64,000 nt of DNA from Brevinema_A sp051649605 (GCA_051649605.1 JBOFHK010000025.1:1-64000); one strand, 5' to 3'. Counted from the first letter of the stretch, positions 1-10,051 are shown. Numbers and translations: made by a program. The notes: generated by a model from the sequence alone, not told the origin.

Positions 1-25
1 CCACTATATCCCAAGCAAGTTATCT

Positions 26-54
26 ATTATAACACAGCATCAATGTCTTGTCAA
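26..54 (-). promoter_or_regulatory. Strong sigma-70 promoter firing leftward out of the window
   Basis: On the minus strand a perfect TTGACA (49-54) and a perfect TATAAT (26-31) are separated by 17 bp. Transcription would start near position 19 and leave the window. Perfect hexamers with ideal spacing suggest a highly expressed gene, perhaps a stable RNA, just outside. No part of that gene can be recognised here. Confidence 0.7.
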
Positions 55-160
55 TACTTTTTAAAATATTATTTTTTTATAATAAAAATATTATTTATAT
101 AAGATCTAAAATTCTTGAAGAATACTCTCCATCTCTTTACAAAAAGATAAAGTAATTTAA

Positions 161-400
161 CTATTTAATAACAAGTTTACCTTTTTTTACAAACTTACGG
201 ATAACAGCATCAAATCCAAAACGGTCGATTGTTTTCAATACTTTCGCACAAACTCTTAAAGTTATTTTTTCTCCATTTTCAGAAATAAAAGTTTTTTTCT
301 GCAAATTTGGAACCCACTTTGTACGGGTCTTTCTGTGAGAATGGGAAATATTATTTCCAAACATTGGTTTTTTACCAGATAATTCACATTTTCTTGACAT
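161..400 (-). CDS. rpmB: 50S ribosomal protein L28
   Basis: Structural protein of the large ribosomal subunit, 79 residues, close to the usual L28 length. It opens MSRKCELSGKKPMFGNNISHS, the L28 start with the GKKP...GN.ISHS pattern. It continues with the basic RKTRTKWVPNLQ segment and ends in a Lys-rich tail (VKKGKLVIK). The classical L28 zinc cysteines are reduced to one near the start plus VCAKVLKTIDR, which is common in bacterial L28. The ATG is preceded by GAGGAAAAT on the minus strand. It stands alone, with about 230 bp of AT-rich sequence before the next upstream gene. Identification is secure. Confidence 0.95.
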   Translation of the reverse strand: MSRKCELSGKKPMFGNNISHSHRKTRTKWVPNLQKKTFISENGEKITLRVCAKVLKTIDRFGFDAVIRKFVKKGKLVIK

Positions 401-631
401 ATTTTCCTCATTAATCTAAAACAGTTTTTTATTATACAATAAAAAAACAAAACAATCAAGGATTTTTAAAAAAAGATTGTATTTTTTATTAATATGAATA
501 GCAATTTAATCAGTTTAGTGAATCAACCTATCATTAAATAGAGATAGTTAAAAGTATCTTCTTGCTCAAAAATACTAGGAGTAAAAATATTCTGCCCCTA
601 GCACCTATGAGATCTATATGATTACCACATC

Positions 632-2821
632 TTAAAATTGTTCCAATCGATCTGCCAATCGCGTTTTTGTCGTCCACGCCCTTGTCAATCCTAACATAAA
701 TCCTTCATAACGAAAAGATCGCGTATTCCTCATTTGGATTTTTTGTTCTTTACGGATATTTTGTTTAGCTACTCGATCTAGTGGAGAGAGTTTTCCCATG
801 GCAACACCAAGGGCAATTAATTTATTCTCTACATTATTCGCCCTTGCTCTCATTCTTTGATCAGTCATCGTAAGATCAGAATAATTTACCGTACAGTCAA
901 ATGTATTGGGAATCAATGACGTGAATTCTTTATATTTTTCTTTTTCTTCCAGAGCAAGACGTTCAAATTGCTCCTTAATTAATGCAAGATTTTCTTTTCT
1001 TTTTTCGTTATTTTTTTGCTGTTGGAATGTTTCTTCAAGTTTTAGGACTCGTTTTTCTATACTTTCTATTTTATTGGTAATTTTATTTGGGTTTTTATAA
1101 TATTTATCGTTAATAAAATCAAGATTTCTTCCTAGTAGAAGTAAGAGATTGTCTCCCATCTGAACGTATAACTCTTCTTCACGTTCTACCTGCAGTTTTT
1201 TGATACTAATCGCCATATAATCCTGATATACTGCCCGCCATTGAGCATACGCTCGCTTTATATCTTTATACAAGTTTTGTTCTATATCCTCAGTAGTTTC
1301 TAATAAAGAGTTTCTAAAATCATTCCAAAATAATCGCTCTTGCAATTCTATTTTTTTTTGTTTCCTTAATTTTTTAGTATCCTGAACAAAGTTTTTTCGG
1401 TATTCTTTAATATTATAGGGAATCACAGCATATTTTTTTTGTTCCCTTATATAGGATATAGGATCTTGTTCTAATTCATAAGGTGCTATATTATTTGTAT
1501 AGTGAAGCACATTTGTATGAGAGAAAGGACTCGTACGCAAACTTTCTACTCCATATGTCAATAAAGAGAGAAGTTTATCTCCTTCGTTAGAAGGTTGGTA
1601 TTCCCGCTTAGAAAACACTTGTTCTTCAGCGATATCACTCAAATGAGCTAATAAAGAGAGTTGCTTCAAAGGCTCTTCCAAGACTAAAAGTTTTGATGAT
1701 TTATGCTGTAAAATCCGATTAGCTAATACAATTTTTCTCTTATCTTTGGTAGCTTTTCCATCAAATACCTTACGACCCTCAGTACTAAAAAATTCTTTAT
1801 CAAGACTTTCGTTATTTTCTCTTAAATAGGCAATTGTTTCCAAGATATATTTTTGTTCCGTATTAAGAGAAGGTAATTTATTTGGAGGCACAGAGATCTG
1901 AGGAATAGCAACGGCTTTTGTTTGATCCTTACTGTTGACAATCTGAAACGAAGGCCACGCATAAAAACTACGAGAAATTCCCTGTTGCCAAATCTTACTA
2001 TAGATTTTTTGTTCTATCCTAAAATGCTTCCCTTCAAATAAGAAATTCATGGGAACACCTGCCCCACCAATCAATTTACCACGGCGATCAAAGGCATAAA
2101 CTAAGATTTCTAATTCTTGCTGGTTTACTTGAAAAATATCCCAACCCTCCTCTAGCCAATTAGGAATAACGTTAATCATCGCTACTAAAAATATGTCTGT
2201 GTCAGGAAGTTTTGTTGCTATTTCTGTAATCTGACCATTCAGCGTACTAAGATTAATCTCTCGCTTTCCTCCTTCAATAGGACGCCCAAAATAAGGAAGA
2301 TCTCCAGCTGAAGCTCCATAAATATGATACCTTCTCGTATAAGAAATAACCGTTTTGAAATCTGTAAAACGAATCGTTTTTTCTTGATAATTAGAAATCA
2401 CTTCTAAATAAGGAGTGTATATATCTTTATTTAAGATAGAACTAACAAGAGAAGGGTCATTAAAAAGAAGGTTAGGATTATAAGATTGGAGATTATCTAA
2501 TAATGTAGCTATAGGAAATTTTTTTGCTTGGTCGATTAGAGTATTAAAATATTCTGGATTTTCCAACCATGAATTAATATTTACTCCAACTAAAGAGACC
2601 TTATATTGCTCTTGAGCTATTTGATAGCGATCACGCCATTCAGCCACATCAGAAGATACTTTATTTTTTGTACTATAAGGCTGGAACGTTGTATCACGCA
2701 CCACTCTAGTAGCTGTTCTACTCCGAATTATCGGAACACTATCTATTAGTGAACCATCTAGCTCTTGTGTATAAGTATAAGAAACTAATAATATTAATAC
2801 ACTAAAAATGGTAATATGCAT
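632..2821 (-). CDS. Large secreted protein of unknown function
   Basis: A 729-residue protein that I do not recognise. The first ~19 residues (MHITIFSVLILLVSYTYTQ) are a signal peptide, so it is exported, and with no lipobox or long later membrane segment it is probably periplasmic or outer-membrane associated. The middle (about residues 195-300) has Trp/Tyr/Phe-rich strand-like segments. The C-terminal third is strongly charged and probably coiled coil (about 500-650, runs of Glu/Lys). An AGGAGTTTCTT sits before the ATG. It is followed downstream by rpmB with a 231-bp gap holding only a weak hairpin (CTAGG...CCTAG near 570-602), a possible terminator. A clan-level structure search would be needed to assign a role. 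Confidence 0.85.
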   Translation of the reverse strand: MHITIFSVLILLVSYTYTQELDGSLIDSVPIIRSRTATRVVRDTTFQPYSTKNKVSSDVAEWRDRYQIAQEQYKVSLVGVNINSWLENPEYFNTLIDQAKKFPIATLLDNLQSYNPNLLFNDPSLVSSILNKDIYTPYLEVISNYQEKTIRFTDFKTVISYTRRYHIYGASAGDLPYFGRPIEGGKREINLSTLNGQITEIATKLPDTDIFLVAMINVIPNWLEEGWDIFQVNQQELEILVYAFDRRGKLIGGAGVPMNFLFEGKHFRIEQKIYSKIWQQGISRSFYAWPSFQIVNSKDQTKAVAIPQISVPPNKLPSLNTEQKYILETIAYLRENNESLDKEFFSTEGRKVFDGKATKDKRKIVLANRILQHKSSKLLVLEEPLKQLSLLAHLSDIAEEQVFSKREYQPSNEGDKLLSLLTYGVESLRTSPFSHTNVLHYTNNIAPYELEQDPISYIREQKKYAVIPYNIKEYRKNFVQDTKKLRKQKKIELQERLFWNDFRNSLLETTEDIEQNLYKDIKRAYAQWRAVYQDYMAISIKKLQVEREEELYVQMGDNLLLLLGRNLDFINDKYYKNPNKITNKIESIEKRVLKLEETFQQQKNNEKRKENLALIKEQFERLALEEKEKYKEFTSLIPNTFDCTVNYSDLTMTDQRMRARANNVENKLIALGVAMGKLSPLDRVAKQNIRKEQKIQMRNTRSFRYEGFMLGLTRAWTTKTRLADRLEQF

Positions 2822-3002
2822 AAGAAACTCCTGATTATTATAATTTTGGAAAATAAATAAAAATTATAATTAATCATATTTTATAATAATGATAATAAAT
2901 ACATGCTGTTTTTTATACACAATCCTCTTAAAATATATTTTAATAAATATTAATTAAAAAATCAAGGATTTTTATTTAAAATCTACCTATTGCTTTATCG
3001 CA

Positions 3003-4133
3003 CTAATTGTGATTTTTATGATGAAAATATCGTTCTAAAAATTCCTTTTTAAAAACTGTAAAACGATTACCTAAAATCGCCTTCCGTGCATTTTTTGTTA
3101 ACTCTATTAAAAAATAAAGATTGTGAATTGAAGCTAACCGTGCTCCCAATACTTCTTGAGCTCTCAATAAATGTCTAATATAAGCTCTATCATAATTTTG
3201 ACAAGCGTAACAACAACACTCTGAGTCAATAGGATTCATATCATACTCAAAAGCTTTTGTTTTGATATTTAAACGCCCATCTCGAGAAAATACTCCTCCA
3301 TGGCGTGCAAATCTCGTAGGGAAAACACAGTCAAACATATCAACCCCCCGTTCTATTCCTTCCAATAGATCTTCTGGTACTCCGACCCCCATCAAATAAC
3401 GAGGTTTATCAATCGGCATCTCATCATTTAATACATCTAACATACCATACATCTGCTCTTTACTTTCTCCAACTGAGAGCCCCCCTATTGAATATCCAGG
3501 AAAATCCAATTCCGCCAATTCCCTTGCACTCTGCTTCCGAAGGTCGGCAAAAACCCCTCCTTGGACAATACCAAAAGCATATTGGTTTTGAATATCTCTT
3601 TTAAGAAATTCTAACTTGGCACGCTCTGCCCATGCACTTGTCCGTTTTAAGGCTCGTAGTGTATGGTTATAATCAGCCGTTCCTGGAACACATTCATCAA
3701 GCACCATCATAATATCAGATCCAATAGCTTGCTGAACATCTACCATAATTTCGGGGCTAATAAAATGTTTTTTTCCATCAATATGGCTTTGAAAAAGTAC
3801 TCCCTCATCGTTGATTTTACGCATTCCCGAGAGTGAAAACACTTGAAATCCTCCAGAATCTGTTAAAATATTTCGATTCCATTTCGTAAACTTATGGAGA
3901 TTACCATATGTTTTAAAAAAATCCACCGTTGGTCTTAATAAAAGATGATAGGAATTAGACAATACAATCGTCGCCCCCATTTCTTCCAATTCTTCTCGGC
4001 ATAGTGTTTTAACAGAGCCTTGTGTCCCCACAGGCATGAAGATTGGAGTTTCCACTGTCCCATGGGGAAGCTCTAAAGTACAAGCCCGCGCAGAGCCTTC
4101 TCGGTGATTAATTGTAAAAGGAAAACGTTTCAT
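3003..4133 (-). CDS. tgt: tRNA-guanine transglycosylase
   Basis: Exchanges guanine-34 of GUN-anticodon tRNAs for the queuosine precursor preQ1. 376 residues, a normal length. Visible family signatures: the N-terminal TPIFMPVGTQGSVKTL, the catalytic loop LTDSGGFQVFSL (nucleophile/general base Asp region), YSIGGLSVGE, DMFDCVFPTRFARHGG, and the C-terminal zinc site of the CxCxxC...H type (SECCCYACQNYDRAYIRHLL, with H in SIHNLYF). ATG follows AAGGATATATTT. It starts 15 bp after the stop of the upstream lptD-like gene and is probably co-transcribed with it. No queA or other queuosine gene is in the window. Confidence 0.96.
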   Translation of the reverse strand: MKRFPFTINHREGSARACTLELPHGTVETPIFMPVGTQGSVKTLCREELEEMGATIVLSNSYHLLLRPTVDFFKTYGNLHKFTKWNRNILTDSGGFQVFSLSGMRKINDEGVLFQSHIDGKKHFISPEIMVDVQQAIGSDIMMVLDECVPGTADYNHTLRALKRTSAWAERAKLEFLKRDIQNQYAFGIVQGGVFADLRKQSARELAELDFPGYSIGGLSVGESKEQMYGMLDVLNDEMPIDKPRYLMGVGVPEDLLEGIERGVDMFDCVFPTRFARHGGVFSRDGRLNIKTKAFEYDMNPIDSECCCYACQNYDRAYIRHLLRAQEVLGARLASIHNLYFLIELTKNARKAILGNRFTVFKKEFLERYFHHKNHN

Positions 4134-4148
4134 AAATATATCCTTGAT

Positions 4149-7100
4149 TTATTGGTATTCGGCAGGGACAAATCGTCTTTGGAACTCTGGGAAGATATTT
4201 GCAGCATTTGCCCCTTTCATCGTAAAGGCAACTCCCACATAAGGCTCCCAAAAAGCAACTTGTTTAATCTCATCCACACGTCTTCCAAGATTAAAAATAA
4301 TTCTCATATCCCAAGTATCCAAATCATGAATTAACTCAAAATTCAAAGCCTGTAATTTAAAACTCGAGCTTTGCAAGGACTGAACATCCCAGATTTTCAG
4401 TCCGTTCCATAGGTCTCCAAAGAAATTTTTAGGATTTTCTCCAGGAGCCAGTATTGATTCTCCATTATAAATCCCATTTTTATAATAAAGGTAAATTTTT
4501 TCGTTCAACATCTGTGAAGAAAATCTAAAAGTGAGATATTTGGTAAATTTTACCCCAATTACAAAATCCAGACGAAGATAAGAGTTTCGGACATTAATAA
4601 AATCCTGATAATATTGAAGAACAAAACCAAATTCTGATAATTCATAAATAAAGGGGTACAGTGCTGGGATTTGATAGTTTCGTAAACGTACGTCCCACAG
4701 GAATTCTAAATTGAAGCTTTTATCTGTTCTAAAAACAGTAGGAAGGATTTCATTATTATGATTCGTTACAATTCCTATCCGAGCTTTCTCAAAGAGATTA
4801 TAGCGATAAACTAATTTGGGAAGATAATGATATTTACTATCTGGAGTAAATTCAAATAATAGTTTAGGATAACCACCCACAAAACGATTGGTAAAACTAG
4901 CTCCTGCTAAAGGACGAAAATTTTCCTCGCTATTATTAGTTTTAGTATTCAAAATATCTACTGTTGCTTCCGTTCCAATATTAAACCAAAAAACACGAGC
5001 CTTCGCCCCTAGAGTAAGACGATCATAGATCTTATTATCAAAATAAATATTATTAGTATCGCCATTTATAATATTTTGCTGTTCGTCAGTTGGGACTCGG
5101 TGTCTTAGATTCCAGTTTGCATCAAATGTCAAGCCTAAAATCGGTTGTCGTTGCCATTGTAGCCATTCCCAAGAAAAAGTATTATTCCAAGTAATGAAAC
5201 TTTCCCGCACAAAATCATTCTGCATACGTAAGAGATAATATAAGGGATAAGAATAACTAACAGACGTTTCAAAAGCAATTTTTGTTCTATACCACTCATC
5301 ATCATCCCAAATTTTATCAGGTTTTACAGAGGTTCCAAGGGTATAGTCCATCCGAAAACCTGAATCACGCTGACTATTAGTAAAGTTTGCCCCGAAAGAA
5401 GACCAAAGCTCGTTATATTGCATTTTTATTTTGTTATCAATTGTCCAAAGATTATCAAACAATGCCGTCCTAAAATCAAGAGACCCATTTTCTTGGTGTT
5501 GGTTTACATCAGCAATAACAACCCAGTTCGTATTCAGAAGATTAATATCTTGTACAGTGGTACTACTATTTGTCCCAAAAGTTCTTTGGGCAGAATACTT
5601 AACATCCGCAGAAGCAGTAAGAGCCAAATCTACCCAGGTATACTGATTCGTAATAACAGTATCGATAGATACAGTTGTCCAATTGGTAATCATATTTGTT
5701 TGATAAGTCCCATTCCCAAGAAGAACTACCCCCCGTCTAATTGAACGATTGGATATTTGGGAAATTTGTTTTTCGTATTCTGGAAGTTTTGCAAGGCTCA
5801 TCGTATTTGATTTGCCATCAGAACGAACCACAGTAACACGATTCGTTGTTGTATAAGCATATTTAGCAAGGTTAAGTGATCCAAAATTATAAGTAATACT
5901 TGGTAAGGTTAAGGATCGCAATTCATAATCATAGTAATTATTTAAAAATTGATTGGCATTATTTTTTTGGTTAGGACGCGTTATTTGAAGCAATTCCCAA
6001 GCTCCTGACATACTAAATTGTCCTGCCCGCAAATTAAAACTACGCTTTATTGTATTTAAAGAAGGGTTCGCATCTCCTTGGTAGCCATACCAAGAATTTA
6101 AAGAAGGATTAAGAAGTTCGGTGAAATTGATTGATTCGGCATCGTCAAAGCGTGTTCGAGCGCTGTATTTAGGAAGAAAAAAAGGATCGTTCAAATCTTC
6201 TATATCAAAATCTAAAGAGATTCCATTTGTTGCAATCGCCATCCGAATTTTATAATACCAAGCAAACTGATTAATCTGTTGAAAATCATTTGCAGCATTT
6301 AATTGAGGTTGTACCCATTGAGAAAATAAATCACCGTTTTTAATAATTCTCACATCGTTTGCGAATCGTGTCTGTATTTCTAAGTACTGAATCATTCCTA
6401 TTTTAGGAGCTGCATAATCCATTTGAAAATACTGACCTTGTCGTTCGTAAAAATCAAAACCAAAATCAAATTCCCCAATTTTAGAATCAACAGCAATATT
6501 ATTAATAAAATAATACCCAATCCGTTTTTCACTTCCAAAACTTGTTCTTAAACCTCCAGACCCTTCTGTTTGTAAAAATACAGGCAACCACAAAAAACTT
6601 GCTTGCCCTGTCATATATTCTAATCCCGCAGCAACGGTAACTTTACCTTGAATATACCATAATTTACTGACCTTAAGAGCAAAATGATCAAAACGTACAT
6701 CCGACGTCGATAGTTGAACATTATCTAAAACAAAACGATCGGAGCTTAAAATAGTTGCCTTTTCTGCACGATAATACCAAGGCTTATCATTATAACCTCC
6801 TGTCGGCGACGCTCCTAAAATAGAGCGGACATTATACATTACTCCCCGCTCCATATCAGGCTGATAATTCAAACTATCGACGAGGTATTTTGTCCCAGCT
6901 AACGTGAATTCAACATTACCGTAAGCTCCGACATTGATAACTAGAGAATCCTTCATAGTAATAATCATCTTTTCTGCACGTAAAAACGAACCATCAAAAC
7001 GAATACGAACATTCCCTAACATCACCGCTTCTGTCGTATCAGAATCGGTAAACTCTTGGATCTTAATATCATCCGCATTATCTAACACAATAAAAACTCT

Positions 7101-7259
7101 ATCATCTTTTGAGGCAACCACAGAGCGATCTGTCGCCTCAAAAGGAGGCCGTATTCGTAGCTGTTCTGGAGGTAGATCTCTATTATCAATCAGCTGGGGA
7201 TAGATAATACTCAGTCTCAAAATAATTAGACAAAATATTAGAGAATTTTTTTTAATCAA
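4149..7259 (-). CDS. LptD/OstA-like outer-membrane barrel protein
   Basis: A 1036-residue exported protein with a TTG start (AAGGTG eight bases upstream) and an N-terminal signal segment. Residues ~65-190 look like the OstA/LptA-type beta-jellyroll repeat (TEAVMLGNVRIRFDG, SFLRAEKMIITMKD, INVGAYGNVEFTL), followed by a long region of alternating aromatic strands typical of an outer-membrane barrel (WLPVFLQTEGSGGLRTSFG is a classic LptD-like segment). LptD family proteins insert lipopolysaccharide in the outer membrane. In spirochaetes similar large barrels exist even where LPS is uncertain, so the substrate is not known. It is larger than E. coli LptD (about 780 residues). tgt follows 15 bp downstream. 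Confidence 0.75.
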   Translation of the reverse strand: MIKKNSLIFCLIILRLSIIYPQLIDNRDLPPEQLRIRPPFEATDRSVVASKDDRVFIVLDNADDIKIQEFTDSDTTEAVMLGNVRIRFDGSFLRAEKMIITMKDSLVINVGAYGNVEFTLAGTKYLVDSLNYQPDMERGVMYNVRSILGASPTGGYNDKPWYYRAEKATILSSDRFVLDNVQLSTSDVRFDHFALKVSKLWYIQGKVTVAAGLEYMTGQASFLWLPVFLQTEGSGGLRTSFGSEKRIGYYFINNIAVDSKIGEFDFGFDFYERQGQYFQMDYAAPKIGMIQYLEIQTRFANDVRIIKNGDLFSQWVQPQLNAANDFQQINQFAWYYKIRMAIATNGISLDFDIEDLNDPFFLPKYSARTRFDDAESINFTELLNPSLNSWYGYQGDANPSLNTIKRSFNLRAGQFSMSGAWELLQITRPNQKNNANQFLNNYYDYELRSLTLPSITYNFGSLNLAKYAYTTTNRVTVVRSDGKSNTMSLAKLPEYEKQISQISNRSIRRGVVLLGNGTYQTNMITNWTTVSIDTVITNQYTWVDLALTASADVKYSAQRTFGTNSSTTVQDINLLNTNWVVIADVNQHQENGSLDFRTALFDNLWTIDNKIKMQYNELWSSFGANFTNSQRDSGFRMDYTLGTSVKPDKIWDDDEWYRTKIAFETSVSYSYPLYYLLRMQNDFVRESFITWNNTFSWEWLQWQRQPILGLTFDANWNLRHRVPTDEQQNIINGDTNNIYFDNKIYDRLTLGAKARVFWFNIGTEATVDILNTKTNNSEENFRPLAGASFTNRFVGGYPKLLFEFTPDSKYHYLPKLVYRYNLFEKARIGIVTNHNNEILPTVFRTDKSFNLEFLWDVRLRNYQIPALYPFIYELSEFGFVLQYYQDFINVRNSYLRLDFVIGVKFTKYLTFRFSSQMLNEKIYLYYKNGIYNGESILAPGENPKNFFGDLWNGLKIWDVQSLQSSSFKLQALNFELIHDLDTWDMRIIFNLGRRVDEIKQVAFWEPYVGVAFTMKGANAANIFPEFQRRFVPAEYQ

Positions 7260-7341
7260 TAAAACTACACCTTACTATAAGATATAAACAGATTATAGTT
7301 TACTTTCTCAAAAGACGCAAAGAAATACCTGCTTCATTATT

Positions 7342-7370
7342 TTGATTTTTTTAGGAACAAACGGTATACT
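7342..7370 (+). promoter_or_regulatory. Promoter for the 7.4-kb plus-strand genes
   Basis: TTGATT (7342-7347) and TATACT (7365-7370) with a 17-bp spacer. The predicted transcription start near 7377 makes the first in-frame ATG (7378) leaderless and favours ATG 7429, which begins a proper signal peptide. Confidence 0.55.
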
Positions 7371-7428
7371 ATAAAGTATGTTTATAGTATACATTGTAGA
7401 CATATACAAAACCGCTACGGATACCATA

Positions 7429-8208
7429 ATGAAATATATATTATTTTTATTCTTTCTTATGTTCAATATAAGCTGGAATCATGGTCAAAACGTTATTGTT
7501 ACTGCTACATACTACGAGCCTGGCATTAATAGTCCATGGATGGCGGGGTTAGATTATGATTTTGGATTTGGTAAAATATTTTCTTTTAATATACAACTTG
7601 CTGGTGGAATCAGCTCTCAAGTTAATAGAGCTTCTACTTTTGGGGATGTTTTTATGGGAGAACTCCAAATCGGAGCAAGACTCTACATGAATAAAATCGA
7701 TACTTGGGAAGGGATGTTTTTATCTATGGTATCTCGTATTGGGATTTACAATATTCCTATACGATCCCGAGACGACCCCTTTACCTCTAGTAGTAAATTA
7801 ATTATCAACCGAGGGCATATGTTTCAATATGGAATGGGGATTTATCTCGGTTATAAATGGAAACGAAATTTAGTAACCAGTATGGAAGGCTTTCCTTTTA
7901 CGTTGGTGATCGAGCCCTATTTAGGGTGGAACTTGGATTCTTTTAGCCCCCTAAGTGCACCTAGTGGATTTCAACAATCAGGTCGAAATATCAATCGCTT
8001 TTCGGTGGGATTAACCTTTAAGATAGGATTTTATACCTATAAAAAAAGTAAAGCCACCCTTGCTCGAGAAAGAGAAGAGGAAGAATTAAAAAATCAAAAT
8101 AGCACTAATAATACTGCAGCAATATCCGATAATAATAAACAACAAAGTGAGGTTTTTTATGGAAAGCAATATATTAGTATTACTTCAAAATCAAGTAGAG
8201 GATATTGA
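7429..8208 (+). CDS. Predicted outer-membrane or secreted beta-rich protein
   Basis: About 259 residues from the chosen start. An upstream in-frame ATG at 7378 would give 276 residues but lies at the predicted transcription start and would put 17 polar residues before the signal peptide. From 7429 the protein opens with a clean signal peptide (MKYILFLFFLMFNISWNHG). The body alternates short strands rich in Gly/Phe/Tyr (DYDFGFGKIFSFNIQLAGG, MGIYLGYKWKRN, FSVGLTFKIGFYTYKK), typical of a small barrel. After the last strand comes a charged tail (ARERE...) ending in an Asn/Thr/Gln stretch. Its last 50 bases overlap the next gene in another frame. Family unknown. Confidence 0.75.
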   Translation: MKYILFLFFLMFNISWNHGQNVIVTATYYEPGINSPWMAGLDYDFGFGKIFSFNIQLAGGISSQVNRASTFGDVFMGELQIGARLYMNKIDTWEGMFLSMVSRIGIYNIPIRSRDDPFTSSSKLIINRGHMFQYGMGIYLGYKWKRNLVTSMEGFPFTLVIEPYLGWNLDSFSPLSAPSGFQQSGRNINRFSVGLTFKIGFYTYKKSKATLAREREEEELKNQNSTNNTAAISDNNKQQSEVFYGKQYISITSKSSRGY

Positions 8209-8695
8209 GTTTATTACTCCCGTAGATTTATGGAGAAGAGCAGGTTATAACGTTACAACAGCATCGATTACAGACACCCTAGAAATAATAAGCCAACAAA
8301 ACATAAAAATGCACGCAGATGTCTGTTTAAAAGATATTAGTTCTAGCGATTTTGATTATATATTTATCCCTGGTGGTGCTGGGCATAAACTTTTACTAGA
8401 ATCAAGTCTCGTTACCAAAACTATTCAGGATTTTGTTACCCAACAAAAACCAATTATCGCTATTTGCGCTGCTCCTATTCTCTTAGTCCCTTGGTTAGAA
8501 AATAAAAAAGCGACCTGCTATCCTGCAATGAGTCAATATATCTCCAATTTTGTCGATCAAGATATTGTTGTTGATTTACCTTTTATTACAAGTCAAGGTG
8601 TGGGAACTGCTACAAATTTAGCTTTTTATATTATTTCTTTAATAAGTGGGGCTGAGTTTACGACTGAGCTAAAAAAAACAACGGTATTTCTATGA
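8159..8695 (+). CDS. DJ-1/PfpI family protein
   Basis: 178 residues. The ATG at 8159 is chosen because GAGG lies six bases upstream; an ATG 12 bases earlier would add MRFF without a ribosome binding site. DJ-1/ThiJ superfamily features: the strand FDYIFIPGGAGH, the nucleophile elbow AICAAPILLVPW with the conserved Cys, then KKATCYPAM and the terminal TSQGVGTATNLAFYII. This matches DJ-1-type proteins (protein repair, glyoxalase-like or redox-sensing roles) rather than a PfpI protease. The exact activity cannot be told from sequence. It overlaps the end of the preceding barrel gene by 50 bp and precedes a secreted protein, so the three are probably one transcript. Confidence 0.85.
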   Translation: MESNILVLLQNQVEDIEFITPVDLWRRAGYNVTTASITDTLEIISQQNIKMHADVCLKDISSSDFDYIFIPGGAGHKLLLESSLVTKTIQDFVTQQKPIIAICAAPILLVPWLENKKATCYPAMSQYISNFVDQDIVVDLPFITSQGVGTATNLAFYIISLISGAEFTTELKKTTVFL

Positions 8696-8709
8696 TCACT
8701 AGGGGGTTT

Positions 8710-9558
8710 ATGTTTAAGTTTTATATCTTATTATTAGTATTCTTTTTTCCCATCTTAACACTGGCAATGAGTAAAGCTCCCGAACAGCCGTTGTTCTTTC
8801 CCATATTTAACTCTTCGTTTAATGATTATCCCAATCAAACGATTTATTATGAAGCTATTCCAATTATTTCCCAAGACACCAACAAGGGACTCTTAAATAT
8901 GATTCCCATTATTTCTCAGCATTCTATTACGGGAGAGGTTCAATTACAAATCTTATTTACCTTTTTTCCTTATCCTGATTCAAATCCCAACACGATTACC
9001 AATAATACACGATCACCTTATATTATTAATATCGCATCCAACAAAAGAAATCTTCCTCTCCCTGCCTTTCATACCCAACACTCTATCTATACTCTTACCA
9101 ATAACAGTATGATAAAAAAAGAACAGGTAACTGCAGTAACTACTTACCCTATTACTACTGGAACACTTTATTTATTCCCTGAAGATATTACCAATTTAAT
9201 GCTGATAATTCGTGATGTTGAAAATCCCCCAAATGAATATCATCGAATCCAAACACTGCTCCCCCCTAAGACCAATAGTTTACAGATCCAATTCAAGCCT
9301 AGTACGTACTCTTTACAAGATTTACAAAATCTCTATCAAAATAATATCAACAATACTGCATTGAGGGAACCTACTGCCAACACAAAAATATCCACAGGAA
9401 TCCCACAATTTACTACTCTCCCTTCGCCCGCTCTTCCTCGCCCTAATAATTTATCTATTGTACTTGATAGCCCTCAAGGTTCAAAGAACTTAGTCTTACC
9501 AGCTCAATATACAGTTATTTTAAATAACATTCTCCAGTTTTATTTTCGATTACTATAA
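8710..9558 (+). CDS. Secreted protein of unknown function
   Basis: About 282 residues. The start at 8710 (AGGGGG just upstream) gives a clear signal peptide (MFKFYILLLVFFFPILTLA); an in-frame ATG at 8692 would only add MITRGF. The mature part is rich in Asn, Thr, Ile and Pro with strand-like segments (GEVQLQILFTFFPYPD, TGTLYLFPEDITNLML) and a proline-rich patch near residue 240. No cysteine lipobox and no recognisable domain. It follows the DJ-1 gene by 14 bp and converges on the small minus-strand gene after 4 bp. I do not recognise it. Confidence 0.75.
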   Translation: MFKFYILLLVFFFPILTLAMSKAPEQPLFFPIFNSSFNDYPNQTIYYEAIPIISQDTNKGLLNMIPIISQHSITGEVQLQILFTFFPYPDSNPNTITNNTRSPYIINIASNKRNLPLPAFHTQHSIYTLTNNSMIKKEQVTAVTTYPITTGTLYLFPEDITNLMLIIRDVENPPNEYHRIQTLLPPKTNSLQIQFKPSTYSLQDLQNLYQNNINNTALREPTANTKISTGIPQFTTLPSPALPRPNNLSIVLDSPQGSKNLVLPAQYTVILNNILQFYFRLL

Positions 9559-9562
9559 AAGA

Positions 9563-9901
9563 CTATTTTGGTACACCATGTTTAGGGATAGTATACCGAT
9601 ATTCAATTGCATCTCCCGTCCAAAAATCTGGCTCTTCACCCATAGGATATTTATTTGGATCTGCTAAAAATATATCATCTAAGATTAGATTGTAATTTGT
9701 TGTTCCAGGCATATCAATGATTTCGTATAATCTTTCATAGTATTTTACCCTATCTTCTCGTTCAAAAAAAGATAGGATATAGGGAAATGTTAAATAGGAA
9801 ATTAAGAGCATAATAGGAAGAGAAATAAAAATTACCTTAAGAAAAAATTTTATTTCTTTTTGTGCGAAAAAAATCCTGATCTGTAATAAGAGAAGTTTCA
9901 T
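9563..9901 (-). CDS. Small single-pass membrane protein of unknown function
   Basis: 112 residues from the ATG at 9901, chosen because AGG lies six bases upstream (GAGGTTCTTTATG). Longer starts to 9952 exist without a ribosome binding site. One strong membrane segment (about residues 22-46, FLKVIFISLPIMLLISYL) is followed by a soluble tail (REDRVKYYERLYEIIDMPG...) that would lie outside the cytoplasm. It is the only minus-strand gene inside a plus-strand block and converges on the preceding secreted-protein gene. No family recognised. Confidence 0.6.
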   Translation of the reverse strand: MKLLLLQIRIFFAQKEIKFFLKVIFISLPIMLLISYLTFPYILSFFEREDRVKYYERLYEIIDMPGTTNYNLILDDIFLADPNKYPMGEEPDFWTGDAIEYRYTIPKHGVPK

Positions 9902-10051
9902 AAAGAACCTCATAAAGATTATTGTGATTTCTGGACAAAAATAAGATTTCATCCTATAATATTAATTAGAGTATACGATATTAATTTAATATATCGACAC
10001 ATCATTATTTTTCTATACTTTTGCGAGAGTATTTTGATGAATGGAGGATCT

